Below are positions 19,600-28,021 of a stretch of 64,000 nucleotides of DNA, piece after piece. The stretch is taken from NCBI RefSeq assembly GCF_019402665.1, contig NZ_VSST01000020.1, positions 310,001 to 374,000 on the forward strand, written 5' to 3'. Position 1 is the first letter of the stretch. The number at the start of each line of letters is the position of its first letter. This DNA comes from Bradyrhizobium canariense (GTDB taxonomy: Bacteria; Pseudomonadota; Alphaproteobacteria; Rhizobiales; Xanthobacteraceae). Under the pieces are notes generated by a model that did no database searches, was not told where the DNA came from, and saw only the letters and a list, made by a program, of their open reading frames with translations. Made by a program: the position numbers and the translations under genes.

Positions 19600-20712
19600 T
19601 CACTTCACAAAGCCAAGTCCTTCGCGCGCCGTGTCCACGGCCCATTTGTCGCTCAGTGGCAGCGCGAGCACGCTGTTGAAATCCGCGCGCGCATGTTTTG
19701 GGTCGGACATCATCATGTAGAGGAGGGCACGATTGACCAGGGCGAGCTGGCTGTTCGGATCGAGCCGGATCGCCTCGTTGTAGTCGGCGAGCGCGCGATC
19801 GTGCTGTCCGATGTCCCGAAACAGACCGGCGCGACTGTTGTAGGCCTCCCAATTCCCCGGCTGTAATCGGATTACTTCGTCGAAATCGGCAAGGGCGCGT
19901 CTGTCGTCGCCCTTTCCGTGCAGGACGACGCCGCGAACGAGATAGGCCTTTGCGAAAGACGGTCTCATCCTCGTCACGTCATCCAGTTCCCGGATGGTGC
20001 TGTCGGCATCGTCCTTCTTCAGGAACACCATGGCCCGGCAATAGTGGCCGCCGGCATTTCCGGGTTCCAGGCGGACGGCGCTGTCGCAATCGTCCAGAGC
20101 TGCATCGATCTCGCCCTTGTGGGAGCGAATGGTGCTTCGCAACTCGTAGGGCCAGGCGGCGGCCGGATTGCGCTGCATCGCCTCGCTGTAATCGGCGACG
20201 GCGTGATCGGTGTCGCCCTTCGCTGCATACGCCTCCCCTCGCATGACGAGCGCACGGTAAGCCTGCTTGGGGCTGCGTTCGATGGCCTCTGTGAAGCCGG
20301 CGATCGCACGATCGAAATCGCGCCTGCTGAAATACTCTTCGGCGCGCGAGGTGTAGGACGGCCCATAAGCTGGATCGAGGCGAATGGCCTCGTTGTAGTC
20401 GATCATGGCGTGATCGCCATCGCCCTTCGCCGAATAGGCGCGACCGCGGCAGTTATAGGCCCGCCCGAAGTTCGGATCGATCTGGATCGCGGCGCTGCAA
20501 TCCTCGAAGGCGCGATTCCAGTCGTGCTTGATATAGTAGGCTTCGCCGCGCAGCTCGTAAGCGACCGCATTGGTTGCATCGGCCGCAATGATCTCGGTCT
20601 TCTCCGCGATGACGCGGTCGTTGGACGCCTCGTCGGCGCGGGCGACGGCGGTGGCGACAATGGTGACGGAGCAAAGCAGACCGAAAACCCGCCCGATCGA
20701 ACCGCAAATCAT
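19600..20712 (-). CDS. Periplasmic tetratricopeptide-repeat protein
   Basis: About 370 residues. A signal peptide (ICGSIGRVFGLLCSVTIVATAVARA) is followed by roughly nine TPR units, each with the pattern W-x-x-A-x-x-D-x-x-x-A-I-x-L-x-P (for example AFEDCSAAIQIDPNFGRAY). Such proteins act as protein-binding scaffolds; the partner is unknown. ATG 20712 is chosen because it begins the signal peptide; the frame is open to 20868, but that extension is Arg-rich and runs into the ptsN remnant. Similar repeats make an exact unit count uncertain. Confidence 0.85.
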   Translation of the reverse strand: MICGSIGRVFGLLCSVTIVATAVARADEASNDRVIAEKTEIIAADATNAVAYELRGEAYYIKHDWNRAFEDCSAAIQIDPNFGRAYNCRGRAYSAKGDGDHAMIDYNEAIRLDPAYGPSYTSRAEEYFSRRDFDRAIAGFTEAIERSPKQAYRALVMRGEAYAAKGDTDHAVADYSEAMQRNPAAAWPYELRSTIRSHKGEIDAALDDCDSAVRLEPGNAGGHYCRAMVFLKKDDADSTIRELDDVTRMRPSFAKAYLVRGVVLHGKGDDRRALADFDEVIRLQPGNWEAYNSRAGLFRDIGQHDRALADYNEAIRLDPNSQLALVNRALLYMMMSDPKHARADFNSVLALPLSDKWAVDTAREGLGFVK

Positions 20713-20815
20713 TTTGCAGAATCCCCGCGCCGAAACCGTGCCGGAGACGACATATCGCAGCGCCCGGCTGCACAATATGTCGCAGACGGCGCTGTGTCGG
20801 TTCGAGGGAGAAGGG

Positions 20816-20940
20816 TTACGCCGCGGTCGCCGGCGGCAGCGCGAGCACCGAATAGATCGCTTGCGCATCGCGCGAGGCGCGGAGCTTTTTGGCGATGTCC
20901 TGGTCGCGGAGGAGACGGGCGATGCGCGCCAGTGCCTTCA
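20816..20940 (-). pseudogene. 3' remnant of a second ptsN copy (40 codons plus stop)
   Basis: 125 bases aligned without gaps to the last 125 bases of the intact ptsN (21353-21477). There are ten differences, all at third codon positions and all synonymous (including TAA versus TAG), so the 40 encoded residues KALARIARLLRDQDIAKKLR... are identical. No start codon or N-terminal part remains. The 412 bases between the two copies hold a small membrane ORF. Confidence 0.88.
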
Positions 20941-20997
20941 CTGCTGGCTATCAGCCGAAAGGCGACGAGCCACGCTCAATCAGAGGCGCGATGCATT

Positions 20998-21225
20998 CTA
21001 GATTTGCCTGATAATCGATATCACCATGCAAAACAGCATCATGGTTCCCCACCCAAGCGCGACCCAGTAGAAACACACGCAGGCCCCGAAAACTGTCTCG
21101 TTGCTTGTACGCGTTACATAGCCATTGCGGCTCCAAACTTTTCCCTTGGTACTCGCAAGCCGCAATTGCCAAACCACGCCGGCCAACCATCCGAGCATGC
21201 CAACGAGTACGAGGAATTCAATCAA
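20998..21225 (-). CDS. Small membrane protein, unknown
   Basis: 75 residues with two hydrophobic segments (about 3-19 and 47-72) joined by a short basic loop. TTG start at 21225; an internal ATG at 21198 would still leave both hydrophobic parts. It lies between the ptsN remnant and the intact ptsN, in sequence less GC-rich than the neighbours. I do not recognise a family; it could be cargo brought in with whatever made the ptsN duplication, or a chance frame. Confidence 0.45.
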   Translation of the reverse strand: MIEFLVLVGMLGWLAGVVWQLRLASTKGKVWSRNGYVTRTSNETVFGACVCFYWVALGWGTMMLFCMVISIIRQI

Positions 21226-21291
21226 GCAGCAGCCCCCTTGCGAAGTCTGTGAGACATGCCCCAGTCACAGCGGCTCCAAACTTTCCCCTGG
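21127..21291. repeat. 22-base direct repeat pair
   Basis: GCGGCTCCAAACTTT followed by TCCCTTGG (21127-21149) recurs as GCGGCTCCAAACTTT plus CCCCTGG (21270-21291), starts 143 bases apart, inside the block between the two ptsN 3' ends. One copy lies within the small ORF. May mark an internal duplication. Confidence 0.5.
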
Positions 21292-21352
21292 AAAGCGTCG
21301 GCAAATCTGGTCGATGAAATAGAGCCACATACGAACGAGTGGCTATAGCCTA

Positions 21353-21814
21353 CTACGCCGCAGTCGCCGGCGGCAGCGCGAGCACCGAATAGATCGCCTG
21401 GGCGTCGCGCGACGCGCGGAGCTTCTTGGCGATGTCCTGGTCGCGCAGCAGACGGGCGATGCGGGCCAGTGCCTTCAAATGATCGGCGCCGGCGCCTTCG
21501 GGGGCGAGCAGCAGGAAGACGAGATCGACCGGCTGGCCGTCCATCGATTCGAAATCGATCGGACGATCGAGGCGCGCGAACAGTCCGAAGATCTTTTCCA
21601 GCTTGGGCAGCTTGCCGTGGGGAATGGCGACGCCGTAGCCGACCGCAGTGGTGCCGAGCTTCTCGCGTTGCAGGAGCACTTCGAACACGGAACGCTCGTT
21701 CTGCCCGGTCAGCTCGGCGGCCTTGGCCGCGAGTTCCTGAAGCGCCTGCTTCTTGCTGTTGACTTTCAATGCCGGGAGAATCGCCTCGGGCGCGACCAGA
21801 TCGGTAATCGGCAT
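21353..21814 (-). CDS. ptsN: PtsN, EIIA-Ntr of the nitrogen phosphotransferase system
   Basis: 153 residues. Phosphoryl acceptor at the end of the PtsP-PtsO-PtsN relay; regulates K+ uptake and nitrogen/carbon balance. Phosphorylatable His66 lies in GYGVAIPHGKLP. ATG 21814. Last complete gene of the lptC-lptA-lptB-rpoN-hpf-ptsN series, 238 bases after hpf. Its 3' third is duplicated at 20816-20940. Confidence 0.95.
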   Translation of the reverse strand: MPITDLVAPEAILPALKVNSKKQALQELAAKAAELTGQNERSVFEVLLQREKLGTTAVGYGVAIPHGKLPKLEKIFGLFARLDRPIDFESMDGQPVDLVFLLLAPEGAGADHLKALARIARLLRDQDIAKKLRASRDAQAIYSVLALPPATAA

Positions 21815-22052
21815 GGAAGTCTTCCGAGGTGAATGAAAACGTCAGGTTCCGAATTGGCCAGCCTGGACAAAGAACCTGGGCGGGCCGACGTCAAGAAGAT
21901 GAAGCAGGAGGCGGACTTAGCTCGCCCCTGATGTGGGGGGCTTCTACTCCAACGCAATCCCGGTGCCAACTCCCGCGTGCAGCTTTGCCCCGGTCATTGT
22001 TAAGGCGGAAAGGAGCCCCCGCGCCGGGCCGCAGGGGCGTCGTCCGACGGCC

Positions 22053-22670
22053 TCAGGCCTTGCCAGCCACCTTGCCGTCCGCCTTGACCCCCGGGGGGTC
22101 GATCCAGCCGACATTGCCGTCGGCCCGGCGGTAAATGATGTTCACCCGGCCCGAGGAGCCGTGCTGAAACACCAGGCAGGGCGCCCCGCTGAGGTCGAGT
22201 TCCATGACTGCTTCGCTGACGGACAGCGGCTTCAGCGAGGTGGTGGCCTCGGCGATGATGACGGGGCTGTAGCCGGTGATTTCGTCCTCGTCCTCACCTT
22301 CGCCCGGCGCCTCCAGCACGTAGCTGGTGGCATCCATGGCGGCCAACGCCGCGGAGGCGACATGGGCCTTGCGGGCGGAGCGGTCCTTGAGTCGGCTCTT
22401 GTAGCGCTTGAGCCGCTTCTCGATCATCAGCAGCGCCTGGTCGGCACTGGCATAGGCATCCGGTGCGTTCGAATCGGCCTCAAGCGTAATTCCCGAATCA
22501 AGATGCAGCGCACAGTCGGTGCGGAAGCCGAAGCCGTCCTTGCTCAGCGTGATGTGGCCGGAATAATTACCGTCGAAATATTTGCGCAGGACCTCTTCAG
22601 TCCGGTCGGTGACGCGGCCGCGCAGGGCCTCGCCGACGTTGACGCTCTTTCCCGAGATGCGGAGAGTCAT
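22053..22670 (-). CDS. hpf: Long-form ribosome hibernation promoting factor (HPF/RaiA)
   Basis: 205 residues. The N-terminal S30AE domain (about 1-100: ISGKSVNVGEALRGRV...) and C-terminal dimerisation domain (about 145-200: SEAVMELDLSGAPCLVFQ...VGWIDPP) mark the long type that forms 100S ribosomes. Lies 80 bases downstream of rpoN, as in other proteobacteria. Confidence 0.95.
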   Translation of the reverse strand: MTLRISGKSVNVGEALRGRVTDRTEEVLRKYFDGNYSGHITLSKDGFGFRTDCALHLDSGITLEADSNAPDAYASADQALLMIEKRLKRYKSRLKDRSARKAHVASAALAAMDATSYVLEAPGEGEDEDEITGYSPVIIAEATTSLKPLSVSEAVMELDLSGAPCLVFQHGSSGRVNIIYRRADGNVGWIDPPGVKADGKVAGKA

Positions 22671-22750
22671 GTGAACCTCGCTTGGTTCGTGCCTGGCCAG
22701 GATCGGGCCCGATAGCGGATCGAGAGTAGCGCGATTTGGCGCCGACGCAA

Positions 22751-24364
22751 TCAGGCCGGTTCGGGATTGCGGGAGCGATCGGCCATGGCGGTGGAGAGGA
22801 CGTTACCAAGAGCGCTCTGCTTGTCGCGACGGCGTTGCACCGAGGAAGGAATGCGCATGGCTTCGCGGTACTTCGCGACCGTGCGGCGGGCGATATCAAT
22901 GCCCGAGCCGCGCAAGCGTTCCACGATGGTGTCGTCGGACAGGATCGCGGACGGCGCCTCCGCATCGATCAGCAGCTTGATGTGGTGACGCACGGCTTCG
23001 GCCGAATGCGCCTCGCCGCCATCGGCCGAGGCGATCGAGGCCGTGAAGAAATATTTCAGCTCGAACGTGCCGCGATTGGTCGCCATGTATTTGTTGGCGG
23101 TGACGCGCGACACCGTGGATTCATGCATCTGGATGGCGTCGGCGACGGCCTTCAGATTCAGCGGTCGCAGATGCGCCACGCCATGGGTGAAGAAGCCGTC
23201 CTGCTGGCGCACGATCTCGGTTGCGACTTTCAGGATGGTGCGAGCGCGCTGGTCGAGCGCACGCACCAGCCAGGTCGCGTTCTGAAGCGCGTCGGTGAAA
23301 TACGATTTGTCGCCGTCCTTGCCGATCTTCTTCGAGAGCTGCGAATAGTAGGTCTGGTTGACCAGCACGCGCGGCAAGGTGTCGCTGTTGAGCTCGACAT
23401 GCCAGCCGCCATCGGGGCCCGGGCGGACATAGACATCGGGCACCATGGTCTGGAGCCGGGCTGTACCGAACTTCATGCCTGGCTTGGGATTGAGCCGGCG
23501 GATCTCGCCGATCATGTCGGCGATGTCCTCGTCGTCGACGCCGCAGAGCTTGCGCAAGGCCGCGACGTCGCGCTTGGCGAGGAGATCGAGATGCTCGACC
23601 AGGGCCTGCATCGCGGGATCGTAGCGGTCGAGCTCGCGGAGCTGGATCGCCAGGCATTCGCTCAAATTGCGCGCGCAGACGCCGGGCGGATCGAATTTTT
23701 GCAGCACGGCAAGAACGTTCTCGACATCCTGCTGCGATGCGCCCAGCCGTTCGGCGGCCTGGCCGAGATCCGGGGGCAGATAGCCGGCCTCGTCGACGAG
23801 GTCGATCAAATACTGGCCGATGATGCGCTGCGCTGCGCCGGTGAAGGCAACCGAGAGCTGCTCGGCGAGATGGTCGCCGAGCGTGGTCTCCGCGGCGACG
23901 AAGGCTTCGAGATTGTAGTCCTCGTCACCGGAGGCGCCGCCGCCCCATTCGGTATAGGTGGTCGGCGCCGCATCCTGGGCGTTGCGCGCGGCCGCTTCGG
24001 CGGGTTCCTCGGAGAAGACGTTGTCCAGCCCCGTGTCCATGGTCTGCTCGATCTCGGCGCGGGTGCCGAGATCCTTGCTCATCCACTCTTCCTGGCCGGG
24101 CTCGAAGGCTTCGCCCGGGCCGCCGCCCGGCTCGTCGTTGTGGCCGCCATCGCTGTCGTTGAACTGGCCGGTCTCGGCCGGGCCCTCGCCCACGGGCGGC
24201 TCGTCGTTGGCCCGTTCCAGCAACGGGTTACGCTCGAGTTCCTCTTCGACGAACGTCGTGAGATCGAGGTTGGACAATTGCAGCAGCTTGATCGCCTGCA
24301 TCAACTGCGGCGTCATGACTAGCGACTGCGATTGCCGGAACTCTAATCTCTGCGAAAGCGCCAT
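22751..24364 (-). CDS. rpoN: RNA polymerase sigma-54 factor RpoN
   Basis: 537 residues. Region I Gln/Leu-rich (LEFRQSQSLVMTPQLMQAIKLLQLSN, 7-32), acidic region II (about 60-140), core-binding region, HTH, and the C-terminal RpoN box ARRTVAKYRE that reads the -24 element. Directs transcription of nitrogen-related genes with enhancer-binding proteins. Sits between lptB and hpf. The bacterium may have a second rpoN elsewhere, as B. japonicum does. Confidence 0.96.
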   Translation of the reverse strand: MALSQRLEFRQSQSLVMTPQLMQAIKLLQLSNLDLTTFVEEELERNPLLERANDEPPVGEGPAETGQFNDSDGGHNDEPGGGPGEAFEPGQEEWMSKDLGTRAEIEQTMDTGLDNVFSEEPAEAAARNAQDAAPTTYTEWGGGASGDEDYNLEAFVAAETTLGDHLAEQLSVAFTGAAQRIIGQYLIDLVDEAGYLPPDLGQAAERLGASQQDVENVLAVLQKFDPPGVCARNLSECLAIQLRELDRYDPAMQALVEHLDLLAKRDVAALRKLCGVDDEDIADMIGEIRRLNPKPGMKFGTARLQTMVPDVYVRPGPDGGWHVELNSDTLPRVLVNQTYYSQLSKKIGKDGDKSYFTDALQNATWLVRALDQRARTILKVATEIVRQQDGFFTHGVAHLRPLNLKAVADAIQMHESTVSRVTANKYMATNRGTFELKYFFTASIASADGGEAHSAEAVRHHIKLLIDAEAPSAILSDDTIVERLRGSGIDIARRTVAKYREAMRIPSSVQRRRDKQSALGNVLSTAMADRSRNPEPA

Positions 24365-24455
24365 GAAGCAAGAACCGATCCCAAAAAGTTGGTCCGATTT
24401 TTGCTTATCTTAGTCCGAGCCCGATGTACACGTCTTGACGAAATGGAAAAACGGG

Positions 24456-25454
24456 CTAGAGGCGGAATTCCTCGCCAAGGTAAAGGCGGCGCACGTCCGG
24501 ATCGGCGACGATCTCATCCGGGCTGCCCTCGGTCAGGATTTCCCCGGCATAGACGATGTAGGCGCGATCGGTGAGGCCGAGCGTCTCGCGCACATTGTGG
24601 TCGGTGATCAGCACGCCGATGCCGCGGTTGGTGAGATGGCGGACGAGGTCCTGGATGTCGCCGACCGCGATCGGATCGATGCCGGCAAAGGGCTCGTCGA
24701 GCAGCATGTAGTTCGGACGCGTCGCCAGCGCGCGCGCGATCTCGACGCGGCGCCGCTCACCGCCGGACAGCGCGATCGACGGCGATTTCCGCAGGCGCGT
24801 GATGTTGAATTCGTCGAGCAGCGAGTCGAGCTGCTGCTCGCGCTTCTTGCGCGAGGGCTCGACCACTTCGAGCACGGCGCGGATGTTCTGCTCGACGGTG
24901 AGACCGCGGAAGATCGAGGCTTCCTGCGGCAGATAGCCGATGCCGAGCCGTGCGCGCTGATACATCGGCAGCTTGGTGACGTCGTGGCCGTCGAGCTCGA
25001 TGGCGCCGCGATCGGCCTTGATCAGGCCGGTGATCATGTAGAACACGGTGGTCTTGCCGGCGCCGTTGGGCCCGAGCAGGCCGACCGCTTCGCCGCGGCG
25101 CACATAGATGCTGACGCCGCGCACGACTTGGCGGCTGCCAAAACTCTTTTCCACGCTATGCACAGCCAGGAAGCCCGGCCGCTTCAAGAGCTGAGGCCCG
25201 CCGGAACCGTTGGCCCTGCCGGCAGCCCTCACGGGATGAACCGCCTGGGCCCGGGGCGGCTCGGCCTCATAGTCGCCTTGGAACTGATCGGGCGCATGCA
25301 TCGGCTGGTGCCGGGCGATCGACGGCGCGTCCCTGACTGGGCTGGCCACGAGGCCGCCGACGCTGTCACCGAGCGCGGTGATGTCCTGGCGCGCAAATCC
25401 TGTCCGGCCGCGTTTGGCGGGGCGCCGACGGAACATGCTGAAGAGATCGACCAT
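24456..25454 (-). CDS. lptB: LptB, ATPase of the lipopolysaccharide transporter
   Basis: 332 residues. ABC ATPase: Walker [10 protein letters not shown] at 128-136, Q-loop LPQEASIF, signature LSGGERRR, Walker [13 protein letters not shown], switch His in TDHNVRE. It powers LPS extraction by LptBFGC. Odd point: about 90 extra N-terminal residues, Arg/Pro/Gln-rich, against ~240 total in typical LptB. A start near residue 83-92 cannot be excluded, but the upstream frame is open and begins with ATG. Confidence 0.93.
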   Translation of the reverse strand: MVDLFSMFRRRPAKRGRTGFARQDITALGDSVGGLVASPVRDAPSIARHQPMHAPDQFQGDYEAEPPRAQAVHPVRAAGRANGSGGPQLLKRPGFLAVHSVEKSFGSRQVVRGVSIYVRRGEAVGLLGPNGAGKTTVFYMITGLIKADRGAIELDGHDVTKLPMYQRARLGIGYLPQEASIFRGLTVEQNIRAVLEVVEPSRKKREQQLDSLLDEFNITRLRKSPSIALSGGERRRVEIARALATRPNYMLLDEPFAGIDPIAVGDIQDLVRHLTNRGIGVLITDHNVRETLGLTDRAYIVYAGEILTEGSPDEIVADPDVRRLYLGEEFRL

Positions 25455-25691
25455 CCCCGCCTTCTAGCCTTTCGCGACGATCCTGCGCGGTTTTCGCGCG
25501 ATCTGCCCGCGCCGGCCTCAGGATTCGCCGACGCAGCATGAATGAAGGCATGTCTCATGCCCAGTGAAACACGCCCGAAAAGCGGCGAACCCCGCTTCGA
25601 AAGCCCTTCGCGCTAGATACAGTCTCGGCGGGCAAGCTTCAACCTCGGATCGGGAGTCTCCAGATCAAGGCGTTGAAATCGCGAACGGAAT
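25455..25691. other. Gap between lptA and lptB
   Basis: 237 bases with no recognised gene or terminator. The spacing is larger than usual for an lptA-lptB operon; lptB may have its own promoter here. Confidence 0.35.
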
Positions 25692-26420
25692 TTACTTTGG
25701 CTTGTTCCCGCCGGGCAACTGCAAAGGCGGGGCCGTGCCCGGGGCCACCGGCGTCCCGCATTTGCCGTTCTGTCCGCCCTGGGACTGGATGAACAGGCCT
25801 TGCACCCTTCCGCTGTCCGACTCCACCCGGGAGACGCCGGTGGTCATGTCGACCAGGAGGCGGTCGCCGCGCAGCACGTTCTGGCACTGCGTCAGCACGA
25901 CCTGGCTCCCAGCTCCGCCGAGCATGGTGATGAGATTGGTCTTCGTATCGAACACCGCGGTCTCGCCGGTCACCACCTGGTCCTTTTGGGTGACCACGAC
26001 ATTGCCGCGTGCCTCCAGCCGCTTGATCGAGGAGCTACCGCCCGGGCCCGGTGTCGCCGACTGGATCGGCGCCGCCTTCGCACCCTTTGCTGCCGCAGGC
26101 TGCGGCGTCGCCGGCTTGTCACCACCCGAGTCGTAGAACACCACCAGCGTCTTCGAGGTCATGGTGGTATCGCCCTGCACGACCTTCACGTTGCCCGAGA
26201 AGGTCGCCTCCTTTTTCTTATCGCGCATCTCGAGCGATGCAGCGTCGATCTGGATCGGCTGATCGCGGTTCTGCGAAAAACCCTGCATCGCGTTGGGCAC
26301 GCTCGCCGAGCTCTGTGCGTGCGCCGCATCTGCAGTGAGCAGCAAGAGACCGGAGACAAGCGTCGCTACACTCACAGCAATGCGACGCTTGCTCAGATGA
26401 AGATGGGTCATGAGAATCAT
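25692..26420 (-). CDS. lptA: LptA, periplasmic LPS bridge protein
   Basis: 242 residues. Signal peptide (IAVSVATLVSGLLLLTADAAHAQ), then an OstA beta-jellyroll domain (QPIQIDAASLEMRDKKKEATFSGNVKVVQGD...). Carries LPS from LptC to LptD across the periplasm. Start ATG 26420 overlaps the lptC stop by four bases; a second Met at residue 4 is also possible. The C-terminal tail is Gly/Pro/Asn-rich. Confidence 0.93.
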   Translation of the reverse strand: MILMTHLHLSKRRIAVSVATLVSGLLLLTADAAHAQSSASVPNAMQGFSQNRDQPIQIDAASLEMRDKKKEATFSGNVKVVQGDTTMTSKTLVVFYDSGGDKPATPQPAAAKGAKAAPIQSATPGPGGSSSIKRLEARGNVVVTQKDQVVTGETAVFDTKTNLITMLGGAGSQVVLTQCQNVLRGDRLLVDMTTGVSRVESDSGRVQGLFIQSQGGQNGKCGTPVAPGTAPPLQLPGGNKPK

Positions 26421-27142
26421 TTTGAATTCGCGGATTTGTTCTTGGACTTCGCCGCCGGCGGCGGCGTGGGCTCGACCGGCGCGGGCGCGCTGGCGGCGGG
26501 ATCGTCCAGCTTGTCGAGGTGCATCACCACATTGCCTTCGAAGCGGATGACGTCGCCGCCCTCCGTGATCCGCAGCCGATCGGCGGTCAGCGTTCCGTTG
26601 GTCAGCTTGACGTCGACATGCTCATCCGAGGAGACCGTGCCCTTGCCCATGTCGACGAAGGCCGAGTTCAGCCGCGCCTCGTAGCCGGTCGAGGTGCGCA
26701 GGAAGATGTCCTTGTGCAGGTCGAGCTGCTGCTGCTTGTTGTCGAACCTTCCGGTGCGTGCATCGAGAAACAGCGTCGATTGGTCTTCCATCAGCACTTT
26801 CGCGCGCAAATCATGGAGATCGACATGATCGGGATCAGTGATGTCCTGGGTCGCGGTCTTGGCCCAGAGCTCGTAGGGCCGTTGGTCTGGAGTGAAGCCG
26901 GACATATGCGGCGATTCCATCGTGATCTTGGTGCCTGTGACCACGAGATTTCCGGAGTCGAGCTTCACGGGGATCTGGAACGGGTTGAAAATGGTCGAGA
27001 TAAGGACGAGCAGACCCATTGCCGCAGCCACTGTCGCCGGCACCGCGACGCGCAGAATCCGCACCAGGCGGCTGTGGCGCGCCGCGCTGGCGAACTTCGC
27101 CGCAAGCGCGGCATCATAGGTGACATTATGGGCCGAATTCAC
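26417..27142 (-). CDS. lptC: LptC, LPS export inner-membrane protein
   Basis: 241 residues. A single N-terminal transmembrane segment (ILRVAVPATVAAAMGLLVLIS, about 29-49) and a periplasmic LptC jellyroll. Receives LPS from LptB2FG and passes it to LptA. The C-terminal tail is Pro/Ala/Lys-rich. First gene of the lptC-lptA run; ATG at 27142. Confidence 0.92.
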   Translation of the reverse strand: MNSAHNVTYDAALAAKFASAARHSRLVRILRVAVPATVAAAMGLLVLISTIFNPFQIPVKLDSGNLVVTGTKITMESPHMSGFTPDQRPYELWAKTATQDITDPDHVDLHDLRAKVLMEDQSTLFLDARTGRFDNKQQQLDLHKDIFLRTSTGYEARLNSAFVDMGKGTVSSDEHVDVKLTNGTLTADRLRITEGGDVIRFEGNVVMHLDKLDDPAASAPAPVEPTPPPAAKSKNKSANSK

Positions 27143-27287
27143 CTGGGCTCCTGAGGTGTCGCTCGCCTGGTCCGGCTGGCGGGCGCCCCATTGTAGCCGG
27201 CAACGCCAAAATATGCAGCCAGCGACAGGCCGTTACGAAAGTGTCTGAAACGGGGCGACCGCCCCAACCCGGCCGCGACGCGAAACG

Positions 27288-27902
27288 CTAGGAATGCGCG
27301 AAAATGTCCTCTTCGGCCCAGCCCTGGAGATCGAGCAAAGCACGGGTCGGCAGGAAGTCGAAACAGGCCTTGGCCAGCGCGGTGCGGCCTTCCCGCGCCA
27401 GCATGGCATCGAGCCGCTCGCGCAAGCCGTGCAGATGCAGCACGTCGGAGGCGGCGTAGGCGAGTTGCGGCTCGGTCAGGCTGTCGGAACCCCAATCGCT
27501 CGATTGCTGCTGCTTGGAGAGGTCGACATTGAGCACCTCGCGCACGAGGTCCTTGAGGCCATGGCGGTCGGTATAGGTGCGGATCAGGCGGGAGGCGATC
27601 TTGGTGCAGTAGATCGGCCCGGTCATGACGCCAAACGTCTGGTACAGCACCGCGACGTCGAACCGCGCAAAGTGGAAGATTTTCGTGTTCGCGGGATTGG
27701 CCAGCAGGGCCTTCAGGTTCGGCGCGTCGGTATGACCCTTGGGGATCTGCACCACGTCTGCGCTGCCGTCGCCGGGCGAGAGCTGCACCACGCAGAGCCG
27801 GTCACGATGCGGGTTCAGGCCCATGGTCTCGGTGTCGATCGCCACCGCTCCGGTGTAGCGGGACAGATCGGGCAGGTCGCCGCGGTGCAGGCGTACGGTC
27901 AT
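27288..27902 (-). CDS. nrnC: NrnC-type nanoRNase / RNase D-like 3'-5' exonuclease
   Basis: 204 residues: only the DEDD exonuclease domain, without the HRDC domains of RNase D, the layout of alphaproteobacterial NrnC that degrades very short RNAs (pGpG and dinucleotides). Motifs: DTETMGL (Exo I), HFARFDVA (Exo II), YAASDV (Exo III). The ends HRGDLPDLSRY and GWAEEDIFAHS also fit NrnC. Confidence 0.92.
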   Translation of the reverse strand: MTVRLHRGDLPDLSRYTGAVAIDTETMGLNPHRDRLCVVQLSPGDGSADVVQIPKGHTDAPNLKALLANPANTKIFHFARFDVAVLYQTFGVMTGPIYCTKIASRLIRTYTDRHGLKDLVREVLNVDLSKQQQSSDWGSDSLTEPQLAYAASDVLHLHGLRERLDAMLAREGRTALAKACFDFLPTRALLDLQGWAEEDIFAHS

Positions 27903-28021
27903 GGCGTTTCAAACCTCAATCGAATCGGTGCGCTTTTGCAAGCTAATCCCCGGGACAGATGCTGGCGAGGGCCGGCCGCGATGTATCCGCTGGCAGCCGC
28001 CGGCGCAAGCATCAGGCGCGG

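Noticed and set aside
20713..20868. N-terminal extension of the TPR protein
   Set aside because: The 52 residues before ATG 20712 are Arg/Cys-rich and run into the ptsN remnant; they would bury the signal peptide.
22736..24322. 528-codon open frame antisense to rpoN
   Set aside because: Covers intact rpoN; no family motif and typical antisense composition.
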